Positions 1 to 9,516 are shown, numbered from the stretch's first letter. The stretch is DNA of 64,000 nucleotides from Streptomyces sp. NRRL S-350 (GCF_000719705.1 NZ_JOHO01000015.1:62001-126000); one strand, 5' to 3'. Translations and numbers: made by a program. Notes: generated by a model not told the origin, from the letters alone.

Positions 1-402
1 GCCGGCTCCGGCCCGGTTGCCCCAGCGGCCGCGGGCGATCGAGGCCAGCAGGATCGCGGTGACCAGGTGGGCCACCACGGCGAGGGTGCGCTGCGGCCAG
101 AGCGAGGCGGAGCCGAAGACCGCGAAGCAGGCCTGGTAGAGCCAGGGCAGCAGCGGGGGCTTGCGGTCCACCACGGTGTCGTACAGCACCCCGCCGTCGG
201 CCAGCATCCGGGCCTGGGTGGCGAGGAAGCCCTCGTCGGGGCTCCAGACGGGCCGGGCGAAGGAGGGGATGTGGGTGAGCAGCGCGACCAGTGCGAGCAC
301 CGGCACCAGCCTCGTCCAGTACCCGACTCGGACTTGGGTACGGACGCGCTCGGACAGGCGCGCGGCCGGTCCGGCGGGGCGGGGGCGGGTGGGGGTCGGC
401 AC
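1..402 (-). CDS. GT39/ArnT-like membrane glycosyltransferase, N-terminal part
   Basis: Only the first 134 codons lie in the window; the gene runs off the left edge. Translation begins at a GTG (400-402). A basic cytoplasmic leader is followed by a hydrophobic first membrane segment (VPVLALVALL) and then the loop SPDEGFLATQARMLADGG, with a KPPLLPW stretch behind it. That Asp-Glu pair in the first external loop, followed by K/P-P-L, is typical of GT-C glycosyltransferases of the GT39/ArnT group, which transfer sugars from polyprenyl-phosphate donors on the outer membrane face. It lies downstream of dxs on the same strand but has its own 138-bp upstream gap, so it is probably transcribed separately. 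The substrate cannot be told from this fragment. Confidence 0.72.
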   Translation of the reverse strand, partial: MPTPTRPRPAGPAARLSERVRTQVRVGYWTRLVPVLALVALLTHIPSFARPVWSPDEGFLATQARMLADGGVLYDTVVDRKPPLLPWLYQACFAVFGSASLWPQRTLAVVAHLVTAILLASIARGRWGNRAGAG

Positions 403-479
403 GGTTGACAACCTACCGGGCGGGATCGGCGCAGGTAGCGCCGGTCCCGCCATTCAGTACGATTGTCAGCTTGTTTCGT

Positions 480-514
480 GACGAACTGTTACGGAGTTAC
501 GACGAACAGTCGTC
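480..514. promoter_or_regulatory. Bulged inverted repeat upstream of the GT39-like gene
   Basis: The arms GACGAACTGTT (480-490) and AACAGTCGTC (505-514) are complementary except for one bulged A. The same stretch also holds a direct repeat GACGAAC. It sits in the 138-bp gap between the dxs stop and the GTG at 402, 78 to 112 nt upstream of that start. It could be a regulator site for the glycosyltransferase gene or an imperfect terminator for dxs; it lacks a T-run. Confidence 0.35.
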
Positions 515-540
515 GGCGGAACGGGTGACCCGGGCCCTCC

Positions 541-2445
541 TCAGGCCTCGACCCGGGCCCCGGCCAGCCCGGCGACCAGCGCCGTCACCCTGCGCGCGAT
601 GTCCGGGGCGTTCAGGCCGATTTCCGCCAGGATCTCGTTCCGGCTCGCGTGGTCCAGGAACTCCTGCGGAATGCCGAAGTCACGCACCGGCAGGTCCACG
701 TCCGCGTCCCGCAGCGCCTGCGCCACGGCCGCGCCGACGCCGCCCACCCGGCCGTTGTCCTCGATCGTGACGACCACCCGGTGCTCGGCGGCCAGGCCCG
801 GCAGGGCCCGGTCCACCGGCTTGACCCAGCGCGGGTCGACCACGGTGGCGGTGATGCCCTGGGCGGCCAGCAGGTCGGCGACCTCCAGGCTGGTGGCGGC
901 CATCGCCCCCACCGAGACGATGAGCACGTCGGCGCGGTGGGCCCCGGTGTGCTCCTCGGCCGCGCGCAGCACGTCCATGCCGCCGACCCGGCCGACCGCG
1001 GGGACGGGCTCTCCGACCGTGCCCTTGGAGTAGCGGACCACCGTCGGGGCGTCCTTGACCTGGACGGCCTCGCGCAGTTGGGCGCGCAGCTGGTCGGCGT
1101 CGCGCGGGGCGGCGAGCCGCAGGGTCGGGACGACCTGCAGGATCGACATGTCCCACATGCCGTTGTGCGAGGCGCCGTCGGTGCCGGTGACACCGGCCCG
1201 GTCCAGTACGAAGGTGACGCCCAGCTTGTGCAGGGCGACGTCCATCAGGACCTGGTCGAAGGCGCGGTTCAGGAAGGTCGCGTAGACGGCGAACACCGGG
1301 TGCAGGCCGCCGGTGGCCAGGCCCGCCGCGCTGGTGACGGCGTGCTGCTCGGCGATGCCGACGTCGAAGGTGCGGTCCGGGAAGGCCTGGGCGAACGGGG
1401 CCAGGCCCACCGGGTGGAGCATGGCGGCGGTGATGCCGACGATGTCCTCGCGCTCGTGGCCCAGCGCGACCATCTCGTCGGCGAAGACCGACGTCCAGTC
1501 CTTGCCCGCGCTCTTGATCGGCAGGCCGGTCTCCGGGTGGATCACGCCGACCGCGTGGAAGCGGTCCTCGTCGTTGTTCTCGGCGGCGTGGTAGCCGCGG
1601 CCCTTCTCGGTGAGGCAGTGCACGATCACCGGGCCGCCGAAGCCGCGCGCCTTGGTCAGCGCGGACTCCAGGGCGGTCAGGTCGTGGCCGTCGATCGGGC
1701 CGATGTACTTGAGGCCGAGGTCCTCGAACATGCCCTGCGGGGCGATGAAGTCCTTGAGGCCCTTCTTGGCGCCGTGCAGCGTCTCGAACAGCTGCTGGCC
1801 GACCACCGGGGTGCGCTGCAGCGCGTCCTTGCCCCAGGAGAGGAAGCGCTCGTAGCCCTGGGTGGTGCGCAGGGTGGCGAGGTGGTTGGCCAGGCCGCCG
1901 ATGGTCGGGGAGTACGAGCGCTCGTTGTCGTTGACGACGATGACGACCGGGCGGTCCTTGGCGTCGGCGATGTTGTTGAGCGCCTCCCAGGCCATGCCGC
2001 CGGTCAGCGCGCCGTCGCCGATGACGGCGACGACCGGGTCGTTCTTGCCCTGGAGCCGGTTGGCCTTGGCCAGGCCGTCGGCGTACGAGAGCACGGTCGA
2101 GGCGTGCGAGTTCTCGATCACGTCGTGCTCGGACTCGGCGCGGGACGGGTAGCCGGACAGGCCGCCCTTCGTGCGCAGCTGCGAGAAGTCCTGGCGGCCG
2201 GTGAGCAGCTTGTGGACGTAGCTCTGGTGGCCGGTGTCGAAGAGGATGCGGTCGCGCGGCGAGTCGAAGACCCGGTGCAGCGCGATGGTGAGCTCCACGA
2301 CGCCGAGGTTGGGGCCGAGGTGGCCGCCCGTCTTGGAGACCTCGGTCACCAGGAAGGTCCGGATCTCCTGGGCCAGTGCGGCCAGCTGTCCGGGCGTGAG
2401 CCGGTCGAGATCGCGCGGTCCCCGAATGCGGGTCAGCAGGGCCAC
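541..2445 (-). CDS. dxs: 1-deoxy-D-xylulose-5-phosphate synthase
   Basis: Condenses pyruvate and glyceraldehyde-3-phosphate, with loss of CO2, to give 1-deoxyxylulose-5-phosphate, the first step of the MEP isoprenoid pathway; cytosolic, thiamine-diphosphate dependent. The 634-residue length is normal. Visible motifs include GHLGPNLG (41-48), TGHQSYVHK (71-79), and the ThDP/Mg site GDGALTGG (143-150) followed by NN. The transketolase pyrimidine-binding half holds [18 protein letters not shown]. The start is a GTG with GAGGAGG seven bases upstream. The 278-bp gap upstream separates it from a ROK gene on the same strand, so it probably has its own promoter. Identity is certain; some Streptomyces carry a second dxs, which cannot be judged here. 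Confidence 0.97.
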   Translation of the reverse strand: MALLTRIRGPRDLDRLTPGQLAALAQEIRTFLVTEVSKTGGHLGPNLGVVELTIALHRVFDSPRDRILFDTGHQSYVHKLLTGRQDFSQLRTKGGLSGYPSRAESEHDVIENSHASTVLSYADGLAKANRLQGKNDPVVAVIGDGALTGGMAWEALNNIADAKDRPVVIVVNDNERSYSPTIGGLANHLATLRTTQGYERFLSWGKDALQRTPVVGQQLFETLHGAKKGLKDFIAPQGMFEDLGLKYIGPIDGHDLTALESALTKARGFGGPVIVHCLTEKGRGYHAAENNDEDRFHAVGVIHPETGLPIKSAGKDWTSVFADEMVALGHEREDIVGITAAMLHPVGLAPFAQAFPDRTFDVGIAEQHAVTSAAGLATGGLHPVFAVYATFLNRAFDQVLMDVALHKLGVTFVLDRAGVTGTDGASHNGMWDMSILQVVPTLRLAAPRDADQLRAQLREAVQVKDAPTVVRYSKGTVGEPVPAVGRVGGMDVLRAAEEHTGAHRADVLIVSVGAMAATSLEVADLLAAQGITATVVDPRWVKPVDRALPGLAAEHRVVVTIEDNGRVGGVGAAVAQALRDADVDLPVRDFGIPQEFLDHASRNEILAEIGLNAPDIARRVTALVAGLAGARVEA

Positions 2446-2723
2446 CCGTTCCTCCTCGTTCAGTGTTCGCGGACCGCGGGCGGTCCGACGGGCGTCGCTG
2501 CCCGGTCCGGCGGCAGGCCGGCGGTCGCGGCCGGTACCGACCGGTCGAGTCTAATGTCCGCCTGCCGGGCACCGAGCGGCGCGCTCGGTGCCACCGTTCG
2601 GTTACCGCCATTCCCGGAGGTCGACCGGGGGGTGCGCGTCGCGGCGGGTTGACGCGCGGGCGTTCGACCGCCGCCGCGCCCGCCTCCACGTCGCCGGGCG
2701 CCGGGTCGACGCCGGGCCCGGCG

Positions 2724-3902
2724 CTAGCCGCGCCCGAGGGCGCCGGAGTCGCCCATCTCGCTCATCACCAGGGCCAGCGCGCCGAGCACCTCGGCCCGGC
2801 CGCCGAGGGTGCCGGGGACGACCGACAGCTGGCGGGCGGCGCTGGGGATCGCATAGCGGGCCACCGAGTCCCGGATCGGGGCGAGCACCAGCTCACCGGC
2901 CTCGGCGAGGTCCCCGCCGAGGATCACCCGGCGCGGGTTGAGCAGGTTGCACAGGGTGGCGACGCCGGTGCCGATCTGCCGGCCGGCGTCGGCGATCACC
3001 CGGCGGCAGCCGAGGTCGCCCTGGTGCGCCAGCTCGACCACCCGGGGCAGCGTGAGGTCCGGGCCGAGGGTCGTGGTGAGCAGGGAGAGCAGGTAGCGCG
3101 AGCCGACGAACGTCTCCAGGCAGCCGCGGTTGCCGCACCGGCAGACCGGCCCCGCCTCGTCCAGGGTGATGTGCCCTATCTCACCCGCCGTGCCGCCCGG
3201 GCCGCGGTAGATCTGGCCGTTGACCACCAGGCCGGCGCCGACCCCGCTGGCGATCTTGATGTACGCGAGGTCGCTCAGTCCGCGGCCGGCGCCCCAGACC
3301 AGCTCGCCGAGCGCACCGAGGTTGGCGTCGTTGTCCACGTGCACCGGCATGCCCAGCCGCTCGCCCAGCTCGCGGCCCGGGGCGATGCCCGTCCAGCCGG
3401 GCAGGATCGCGGTGGAGCCGAGCGCGCCGGTCTCCACGTCGATCGGGCCGGGCACGCCGAGGCCGACGCCGATCACCTTCTCCGGGCGGAAGCCGGCCTG
3501 TGTCAGCAGCCGGTCGACCATCGCCTCGGCGCGGTCGAAGCCCTGCTGCGCGGAGACGTCCACGTCGATCGGGGCGCTCTCCTCGGCCAGGACCCGGTGG
3601 GCCAGGTTGCCGACCGCGACCCGCAGGTGGGTGTGGCCGAAGTCGATGCCGACCACGATGCCGGCGTCCCCGCTGAGCGAGACGCTGCGGGCGCGGCGGC
3701 CACCGGAGGAGGTGTCGGCGACCACGACGGTGCCGCTCTCCTTCAACTCGCGCACGATGTTGGACACGGTGGCCGCGGAGAGGCCGGTGCCGCGGGCGAT
3801 CTCGGCCTGGGTCAGCGAGCCGGCCATCCGCACCGCGCGCAGCACCCGCTCCAGGTTCGCCCGGTGCAGGGACGACTGCGAACCCGGTGTGTCCGTCGAC
3901 AT
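2724..3902 (-). CDS. ROK-family transcriptional regulator
   Basis: Sugar-responsive repressor of the ROK family: a winged helix followed by a sugar-kinase-like ligand domain. The HTH spans about residues 19-60 (AQAEIA-type helix with GLSAATVSNIV as recognition helix). The kinase-like domain begins at GIDFGHTHLRVAV (phosphate-1 motif) and retains DNDANLGALGE and the zinc signature CRCGNRGCLE (about 252-262). I chose the ATG at 3902 because GGAGGGTGGATC lies directly upstream; an in-frame start 16 codons earlier has no such site. It is divergent from the beta-propeller gene and upstream of dxs on the same strand. No sugar transporter sits beside it, so its target is not evident. It resembles XylR/NagC-type regulators; I do not assign it to rok7B7. 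Confidence 0.9.
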   Translation of the reverse strand: MSTDTPGSQSSLHRANLERVLRAVRMAGSLTQAEIARGTGLSAATVSNIVRELKESGTVVVADTSSGGRRARSVSLSGDAGIVVGIDFGHTHLRVAVGNLAHRVLAEESAPIDVDVSAQQGFDRAEAMVDRLLTQAGFRPEKVIGVGLGVPGPIDVETGALGSTAILPGWTGIAPGRELGERLGMPVHVDNDANLGALGELVWGAGRGLSDLAYIKIASGVGAGLVVNGQIYRGPGGTAGEIGHITLDEAGPVCRCGNRGCLETFVGSRYLLSLLTTTLGPDLTLPRVVELAHQGDLGCRRVIADAGRQIGTGVATLCNLLNPRRVILGGDLAEAGELVLAPIRDSVARYAIPSAARQLSVVPGTLGGRAEVLGALALVMSEMGDSGALGRG

Positions 3903-4306
3903 GATCCACCCTCCCAGGGCGGGGATCCCTCCGCCGGGCATCCCCTTCAATTCCTGAAGGGTACGGCCCGGGGGCGCCCGCGGAAGTGCCGAAGGGGGCC
4001 GGGCGAGGCCGGGCGGGGCCGGGCGGAGGCGGGCAGGGGGCGGACGGGGCGGACGGCGGGTGCGGCGGGGTGGACACGCCGGGCGGCGGCGGGGCCCCTC
4101 GCGGGGGCCGCCCGGGGGTCACGCGGAGGTGTCGGCGGTGCGGGCCGGGTGATCGGCGGGTGAAGGTGTTGCACGGCCTGGACCTGCGGGGACGGGGTTC
4201 GGCCGTCCTGGCGGCGGCCGAAAACCACGCACCACTACCATGGTGCCCAATTCTCACTCGTCCCCCCGGAATCGCGGACGGTACCGGCAAGGGGGCGCAT
4301 CCAGAT
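3903..4306. other. Divergent intergenic region, ROK / beta-propeller gene
   Basis: This 404-bp stretch holds the promoters of two divergent genes. Apart from the inverted repeat at 3943-3961 it has a G-rich tract (about 3990-4130) without codon structure and a small palindromic CACCACTACCATGGTG near 4229-4245. I see no convincing -10/-35 pair and no gene. Confidence 0.5.
3943..3961. promoter_or_regulatory. Inverted repeat in the ROK promoter
   Basis: CCCTTCAATTCCTGAAGGG is a perfect 7-bp inverted repeat around a 5-bp A/T-rich centre. It lies 41-59 bp upstream of the ROK ATG, inside the divergent promoter region. Size and position fit an autoregulatory operator, but no binding motif is known to me for this protein. 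Confidence 0.45.
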
Positions 4307-6100
4307 ATGACGGGGACTCAGATGGCAGGGGATCACCCTACGCCGGGGGCAGGCGAAACGCCCGGCAACGGTCCGCAGGACAACCGGGGCGTCTCGTTCG
4401 GACGCCCGCCAGGCGGCGGTGTCGATCCGGCCGCCGTCGCGGACCAGATGACGCAGCTCGACGGCTCGGCCGTCCCGGGGCAGGGCGCGCCCGCCGGACC
4501 GCCGCCCGCCCAGCCGCCGGCACCGCCCGCGCAGCCGCCCGTCGGCGGTGCCGACTACGCGGCGTACGCGCCGACCGCGACCGGATTCCCCAGCCAGGCC
4601 CCGCCGCCGGCCGGCGCGCCCCTGGGCCCGTACGACCCGGTGCCCACCGGCGGGTACCCGGCCCCGGACGCCGCCCAGGGCTACAACACCGGTGGCTACG
4701 CCTACCCGCCGCCGCAGCAGCAGCCCGGGTACAGCTACCCAGGCGCGCCCGTCCCGCCCAAGCAGCGCAACCCCGTGATGCTGTGGGGCGGGATCATCGG
4801 CGGCGTGCTGGCGATCGCGATCGTGATCGCGCTCGTCGTCCTGCTCAAGGACCCCGACCCCGACCCCACCCCGGGCCCGGGCCCTGTCACCAGCGGCAGC
4901 ACCGGCCCGGACGACACCAACAACAGCCCCGGTCCCGGCGGCAAGGGCGCCACCTACAACGTCGCCTGGAACGCCCCCAAGGGCGCCAACACCGACGGCT
5001 CGAACCAGATGCTCGGCGTCTGGGGCACCGACAAGCTCGCCGTCCGCGCCGACAGCGCCGGCATCAAGGCCTACAACCTGGCGGACGGCAAGGAGGCCTG
5101 GACGATCCCCGCCCCGGCCGGCAGCAAGGAGATCTGCACCGCCTCGTACGGCGCCAACTCCAAGAACATCGCCGCCGTCTCCTTCAACACCGGTGACAGC
5201 GACTGCTCCACGGTCGGCGCCATCGACCTGACCCAGGGCAAGCTGCTCTGGAGCGTGAAGGTCTCGGCCGACCGGATGTCCTCGCCGACTCTGAGCGTCA
5301 CCGAGAACGTCGTCGCCGTCGGCGGCAGCGCGGTCGGCGGCCTGAACATCGCCAACGGCCAGCCGGCCTGGCAGTTCCAGCCGCGCGACAAGGACTGCAG
5401 CGTGCGCGGCCGCGCGGCCGGCAACCAGATCGCGGTCAGCGACCGCTGCTACGGCGGCAGCGGCCCCAAGTCGCAGCTCGTCATCGTGAACGCCGACACC
5501 GGCAAGGCGGCCAGCACGCCGATCACCCTGACCGGCAGCATCGAGCAGGTCGACCAGGTCGTCCAGGACAAGCCGCTGGTCCTGCTGATGACCAACGGCC
5601 CGCAGGGCGACTACGTCCTGCCGTTCGACAAGGACAACAAGCCGGGCACCCAGATGTCCGTCAAGGAGCCCGGCTCGGACAGCCTGCGCCTGTCCGGACA
5701 GGACGAGGCCTTCACCCGGAACGTGGTCAGCGGCACCACGCTGTACGTCCAGGTCGGCGGCGCCAAGTCGGGCATCAACGCCTACGACCTGAACACCGGC
5801 AAGCGCCTGTGGGCGGCCACCACCTCCTCGGCCAGCAACGACATGCGCCTGGTGGCCGGCACCGACAAGGACGGCAAGATCCGCGCCATCGTCGAGCAGG
5901 GCTACGAGAAGCCGGCCCGCCTGGTCACGCTCTCGCCCACCGACGGCTCGATGACCGACATCGGCACCATCGCCATGCCGAACGGCCTGGACATCGGCAG
6001 CAGCACCTCCGAGTACCTCGTCTCGGACGACGGCGGCGCGATCTACGCCTTCCGTCGCTACAGCTCCACCGACGGTCCGCTGACCAAGTGGAAGAAGTGA
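4307..6100 (+). CDS. Membrane-anchored PQQ-type beta-propeller protein
   Basis: The protein of 597 residues has three parts: a Pro/Gly/Ala-rich cytoplasmic N-terminus (about 1-155), a single membrane helix (GGIIGGVLAIAIVIALVVLL, about 160-182), and an extracellular domain after a short Pro/Gly/Thr linker. The external part has repeated blades with motifs such as AYNLADGKEAWTI, GLNIANGQPAWQF and AYDLNTGKRLWAA, the pattern of PQQ-like/BamB beta-propellers. Such proteins in Streptomyces are unassigned; extracytoplasmic binding or scaffolding is likely, and quinoprotein catalysis is not indicated. The ATG at 4307 is preceded by AAGGGGG; an ATG five codons later is an alternative. A strong hairpin follows the stop. 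Confidence 0.82.
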   Translation: MTGTQMAGDHPTPGAGETPGNGPQDNRGVSFGRPPGGGVDPAAVADQMTQLDGSAVPGQGAPAGPPPAQPPAPPAQPPVGGADYAAYAPTATGFPSQAPPPAGAPLGPYDPVPTGGYPAPDAAQGYNTGGYAYPPPQQQPGYSYPGAPVPPKQRNPVMLWGGIIGGVLAIAIVIALVVLLKDPDPDPTPGPGPVTSGSTGPDDTNNSPGPGGKGATYNVAWNAPKGANTDGSNQMLGVWGTDKLAVRADSAGIKAYNLADGKEAWTIPAPAGSKEICTASYGANSKNIAAVSFNTGDSDCSTVGAIDLTQGKLLWSVKVSADRMSSPTLSVTENVVAVGGSAVGGLNIANGQPAWQFQPRDKDCSVRGRAAGNQIAVSDRCYGGSGPKSQLVIVNADTGKAASTPITLTGSIEQVDQVVQDKPLVLLMTNGPQGDYVLPFDKDNKPGTQMSVKEPGSDSLRLSGQDEAFTRNVVSGTTLYVQVGGAKSGINAYDLNTGKRLWAATTSSASNDMRLVAGTDKDGKIRAIVEQGYEKPARLVTLSPTDGSMTDIGTIAMPNGLDIGSSTSEYLVSDDGGAIYAFRRYSSTDGPLTKWKK

Positions 6101-6132
6101 TGCCGGGGGCATGACCCCTCGTCGCGGCCGAT

Positions 6133-6179
6133 GCGGGCGGGGCGGGCACGGGCGATCCGCCCGGGCCCGCCCCGCCTGC
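6133..6179 (+). terminator. Long hairpin terminator after the beta-propeller gene
   Basis: Arms of 15 nt (6133-6147 and 6165-6179) pair with one wobble and enclose a second short stem CGGGCG/CGCCCG. It lies 33 bp beyond the stop at 6100 and ahead of pepN. It has no U-run, as is usual for streptomycete terminators. Confidence 0.75.
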
Positions 6180-6250
6180 GATTTTCCGGCGGGCCCGTCC
6201 GTTGAACGTGCGAGGATTCGCACCATCAGCCCGACAAAGGAGCGCAGCCA

Positions 6251-8830
6251 GTGCCCGGCACAAACCTGACCCGCGAGGAGGCCCGCACCCGGGCCGACCT
6301 CCTCCACGTGGACGCCTACGACATCGAGCTCGACCTCGGCTCGGCCCGTGCGGGCGGCACGTTCCGGTCCACCACGGTGGTCCGGTTCACCGCCACCACG
6401 CCCGGCGCGGACACCTTCATCGACCTCGTCGCCCCCAGCGTCGAGGAGATCACCCTCAACGGCGCGACGCTCGACCCGGCGAGCTTCGCCGACAGCCGCA
6501 TCCCGCTGCCCAACCTGGCCGCCGAGAACGAGCTGCGGGTCGTCGCCGACTGCGCGTACACCAACACCGGCGAGGGCCTGCACCGGTTCGTCGACCCGGT
6601 CGACGGCGAGACCTACCTGTACACCCAGTTCGAGGTGCCGGACGCCCGCCGGGTCTTCGCCACCTTCGAACAGCCCGACCTGAAGGCCACGTTCGCGTTC
6701 ACCGTGACCGCGCCCGAGGGCTGGGTCGTGGTCTCCAACTCGCCCACCCCGACCCCGGTCGGCGACGGCGCCACCCGAGTCTGGAAGTTCGAGCCCACCG
6801 GCCGGATCTCCAGCTACATCACCGCGCTGATCGCCGGCCCGTACGTCGGCGTCTTCGACAGCTACGAGAACGGCGAGCAGAAGGTGCCGCTGGGCGTCTA
6901 CTGCCGGCCCTCGCTGCGCGAGTTCCTGGACCCGGAAGCCATCTTCGAGGTCACCAAGCAGGGCTTCGACTACTTCCAGGAGAAGTTCGACTACCCGTAC
7001 CCGTTCGCCAAGTACGACCAGCTGTTCGTACCGGAGTTCAACGCCGGCGCGATGGAGAACGCGGGCGCCGTCACCCTGCGCGACCAGTACGTGTTCCGCT
7101 CCAAGGTCACCGACGCCGCCTACGAGGCCCGCGCCGCCACCATCCTCCACGAGCTCGCCCACATGTGGTTCGGCGACCTCGTCACCATGGAGTGGTGGAA
7201 CGACCTCTGGCTGAACGAGTCGTTCGCGACCTTCGCCGAAGCCGTCTGCCAGGCCGAAGCCCCCGGCTCCAAGTGGCCCCACTCCTGGACCACCTTCGCC
7301 AACCAGATGAAGACCTGGGCCTACCGGCAGGACCAACTGCCCTCCACCCACCCCATCATGGCCGACATCAACGACCTGGAGGACGTCCAGGTCAACTTCG
7401 ACGGCATCACCTACGCCAAGGGCGCCTCGGTGCTCAAGCAGCTGGTGGCCTACGTCGGCCAGGACGCCTTCTTCCAGGGCGTGCAGGCCTACTTCAAGCG
7501 CCACGCCTGGGGCAACACCCGGCTGAGCGACCTCCTCGGCGCCCTGGAGGAAGCCAGCGGCCGCGACCTCAAGGCCTGGTCCAAGTCCTGGCTGGAGACC
7601 GCCGGCATCAACGTGCTGCGCCCCGCCATCACCCTCAACACGGACGGCGAGATCGAGACCTTCGCCGTCCTGCAGGAAGCCCCCGCACTGCCCGCCGGCG
7701 CCAAGGGCGAGGCCGTGCTGCGGCCGCACCGCATCGCGATCGGCCTGTACGAGCTCGACGGCGACACCCTGGTGCGCACCGACCGGATCGAACTGGACGT
7801 CGACGGCCCGCGCACCGAGGTGCCCGAACTGGTCGGACGTCACCGCCCCGCCGTCGTCCTGCTGAACGACGACGACCTCTCGTACGCCAAGATCCGGCTC
7901 GACGAGGACTCGCTCGCCGTCGTCACCGAGAACCTCGGCGGCTTCACCGACTCGCTCCCCCGCGCCCTCTGCTGGGCCTCCGCCTGGGACATGACCCGCG
8001 ACGGCGAACTCGCCGCCCGCGACTACCTGGCGCTCGCCCTGTCCGGCATCGGCCGCGAGAGCGACATCGGCGTCGTGCAGTCCGTCCAGCGCCAGGTCAA
8101 GCTCGCCCTCGACGCCTACACCGACCCGGACTGGCGCGAGCAGGGCCTCGCCCGCTGGGCCGCCGCCGCCGAGGAACACCTGCGCGCCGCCGAACCCGGC
8201 AGCGACCACCAGCTGGCCTGGGCCCGCACCCTCGCCTCCGTCGCCCGGACGGACGGTCAGCTCGGACTGCTCGCCGGACTGCTGGACGGCACCGCCGAGA
8301 TCAAGGGCCTCGCCGTCGACACCGAACTGCGCTGGACGCTGCTCACCCGCCTCGCCGCCACCGGGCGCGCCGACGAAGCCGAGATCGCGGCCGAACTCGA
8401 GCGGGACAACACCGCGGCCGGCCAGGAGCACGCGGCCACCTGCCGCGCCGCCCGACCCACCGCCGAGGCCAAGGCGGAGGCCTGGGCGTCGGTCGTGGAA
8501 TCGGACACGCTGACGAACTACGTGCAGGAGGCCGTCATCGCCGGCTTCCAGCAGTCCGACCAGCGCGACCTGCTCGCCCCGTACGCGGCCAAGTACTTCG
8601 CCGCCGTCAAGGGCGTCTGGGAGACCCGCAGCCACGAGATCTCGCAGCAGATCATCGTCGGGCTGTACCCGGCGCTGCAGGTGACGGCCGCGACGCTGGA
8701 GGCGACGGACGCGTGGCTCGCCACCGCCGAACCGGCACCCGCACTGCGGCGCCAGGTCATCGAGGCGCGGGCCGGCATCGAGCGCGCCCTCAAGGCCCAG
8801 GAGGCCGACCGGGCGGCGGGAAGCCGCTGA
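6251..8830 (+). CDS. pepN: Aminopeptidase N (M1 family)
   Basis: Zinc metallopeptidase that removes N-terminal amino acids from peptides; cytosolic in Streptomyces. The length of 859 aa is typical. The exopeptidase motif GAMEN is at about 266-270 and the zinc site HELAHMWFGD at about 300, with the third ligand Glu in LWLNESFATF. The C-terminal half (about 530-855) is the ERAP1-like helical domain common to actinobacterial PepN. The GTG start follows AAAGGAGCGCAGCCA. A near-perfect 34-nt hairpin lies just after the stop, so it is probably monocistronic. Assignment is secure. Confidence 0.96.
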   Translation: MPGTNLTREEARTRADLLHVDAYDIELDLGSARAGGTFRSTTVVRFTATTPGADTFIDLVAPSVEEITLNGATLDPASFADSRIPLPNLAAENELRVVADCAYTNTGEGLHRFVDPVDGETYLYTQFEVPDARRVFATFEQPDLKATFAFTVTAPEGWVVVSNSPTPTPVGDGATRVWKFEPTGRISSYITALIAGPYVGVFDSYENGEQKVPLGVYCRPSLREFLDPEAIFEVTKQGFDYFQEKFDYPYPFAKYDQLFVPEFNAGAMENAGAVTLRDQYVFRSKVTDAAYEARAATILHELAHMWFGDLVTMEWWNDLWLNESFATFAEAVCQAEAPGSKWPHSWTTFANQMKTWAYRQDQLPSTHPIMADINDLEDVQVNFDGITYAKGASVLKQLVAYVGQDAFFQGVQAYFKRHAWGNTRLSDLLGALEEASGRDLKAWSKSWLETAGINVLRPAITLNTDGEIETFAVLQEAPALPAGAKGEAVLRPHRIAIGLYELDGDTLVRTDRIELDVDGPRTEVPELVGRHRPAVVLLNDDDLSYAKIRLDEDSLAVVTENLGGFTDSLPRALCWASAWDMTRDGELAARDYLALALSGIGRESDIGVVQSVQRQVKLALDAYTDPDWREQGLARWAAAAEEHLRAAEPGSDHQLAWARTLASVARTDGQLGLLAGLLDGTAEIKGLAVDTELRWTLLTRLAATGRADEAEIAAELERDNTAAGQEHAATCRAARPTAEAKAEAWASVVESDTLTNYVQEAVIAGFQQSDQRDLLAPYAAKYFAAVKGVWETRSHEISQQIIVGLYPALQVTAATLEATDAWLATAEPAPALRRQVIEARAGIERALKAQEADRAAGSR

Positions 8831-8853
8831 CGGGTCACGGCCGCGGACAGCCG

Positions 8854-8887
8854 GAAGGGGCGTCGGACGATCGTCCGGCGCCCCTTC
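8854..8887 (+). terminator. pepN terminator
   Basis: A 34-nt near-perfect palindrome with 17-nt arms and one G-T wobble, starting 24 bp after the pepN stop codon. The arms begin GAAGGGGCG and end CGCCCCTTC. It is the clearest intrinsic terminator of this part of the window. Confidence 0.85.
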
Positions 8888-9114
8888 GGGGTCGTGCTGG
8901 TCGTGCGGGTCATGCGAGGCATGCCGGTCGTGCAGGTCGTGCCGGTCGTGCGAGGCATGCGGGTCGTGCTGGTCCTGAGCGGGCGCCGTACGGGCGCTCG
9001 GGCCCGAGTGGACCTCCGCGCGGTGGCTCGGGGCGGCTCGGGGTGGTTCAGGGTCGTTCGCGTTGCCCGCGATTGTTCGCGGTTGTCCGCGGTTGTCCGG
9101 GGTGGCTCAGGTGG
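8888..9114. repeat. Short-unit repeat tract between pepN and the small membrane protein gene
   Basis: The first half (about 8888-8972) is built from variants of GGTCGTGC / GGTCATGCGAGGCATGC. The second half (about 9030-9114) has variants of GGTTGTCCGCG and GGGGTGGCTCAG. No reading frame here looks coding. It follows the pepN terminator and precedes the 3' end of a minus-strand gene. Confidence 0.6.
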
Positions 9115-9342
9115 CTACTTCTTCTTGCCCTTGCCGTACGGCAGACCGGCCAGCCCGGCGATGACCGCGAAGGCGACCAGCGGGAGGAACACGTACAGGC
9201 CGAGGGTCTGGCCGACACTCAGGCCGGAACCCGGGTCGTCACCGTCGTCCCTGGTGAAGGCCATGGCGGGCGACGACAGCAGCATCATGAGCGTGACCGT
9301 TGCGGAGACCGCGCCGGCTCGCAAAGCGTTCCTCTTGTCCAC
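9115..9342 (-). CDS. Small secreted or membrane protein, 75 aa
   Basis: A 75-residue protein with a basic N-terminus and hydrophobic first segment ending in SSPAMA (probable signal peptide, cleavage near residue 28). A short acidic linker (RDDGDDPGSG), a second hydrophobic helix (LYVFLPLVAFAVIAGLAGL) and a basic tail KGKKK follow. Mature topology would be one membrane helix with a cytoplasmic Lys tail. Start GTG at 9342; the ribosome site is weak (GGAAAC). Small proteins of this design are widespread in Streptomyces next to malQ/pepN, but their function is unknown to me. Confidence 0.75.
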   Translation of the reverse strand: MDKRNALRAGAVSATVTLMMLLSSPAMAFTRDDGDDPGSGLSVGQTLGLYVFLPLVAFAVIAGLAGLPYGKGKKK

Positions 9343-9404
9343 GTTTCCAACTTACCCGCCGCTTATGGGAGGGCGCGCGTCGGGGTCGGCCTGGTGGGGT
9401 GGGT

Positions 9405-9474
9405 GGCCGGCGCGGGGTGGCCGGTGCGGTGTGGCCGGTGCGGTGTGGCCGGTGCGGTGTGGCCGGTGCGGGGT
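9405..9474. repeat. Five tandem copies of a 14-bp unit
   Basis: The unit GGCCGGTGCGGTGT is repeated head to tail at 9405, 9419, 9433, 9447 and 9461. The three middle copies are identical and the outer two differ by one or two bases. The array lies between the small membrane protein gene and the 3' end of malQ. No coding frame uses it. Confidence 0.85.
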
Positions 9475-9516
9475 GGTGGGGGCAGCGGAGTGCGCCTGCC
9501 GAGCGGGCCTTCCGCC

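Noticed and set aside
2724..3902. Assignment of the first ROK protein as Rok7B7 because it is near dxs
   Set aside because: The N-terminal sequence does not match what I recall of Rok7B7 and the xylFGH transporter genes are absent.
4235..8635. 1466-codon open frame antisense to the beta-propeller and pepN genes
   Set aside because: Shadow frame; the opposite strand encodes PepN with all catalytic motifs.
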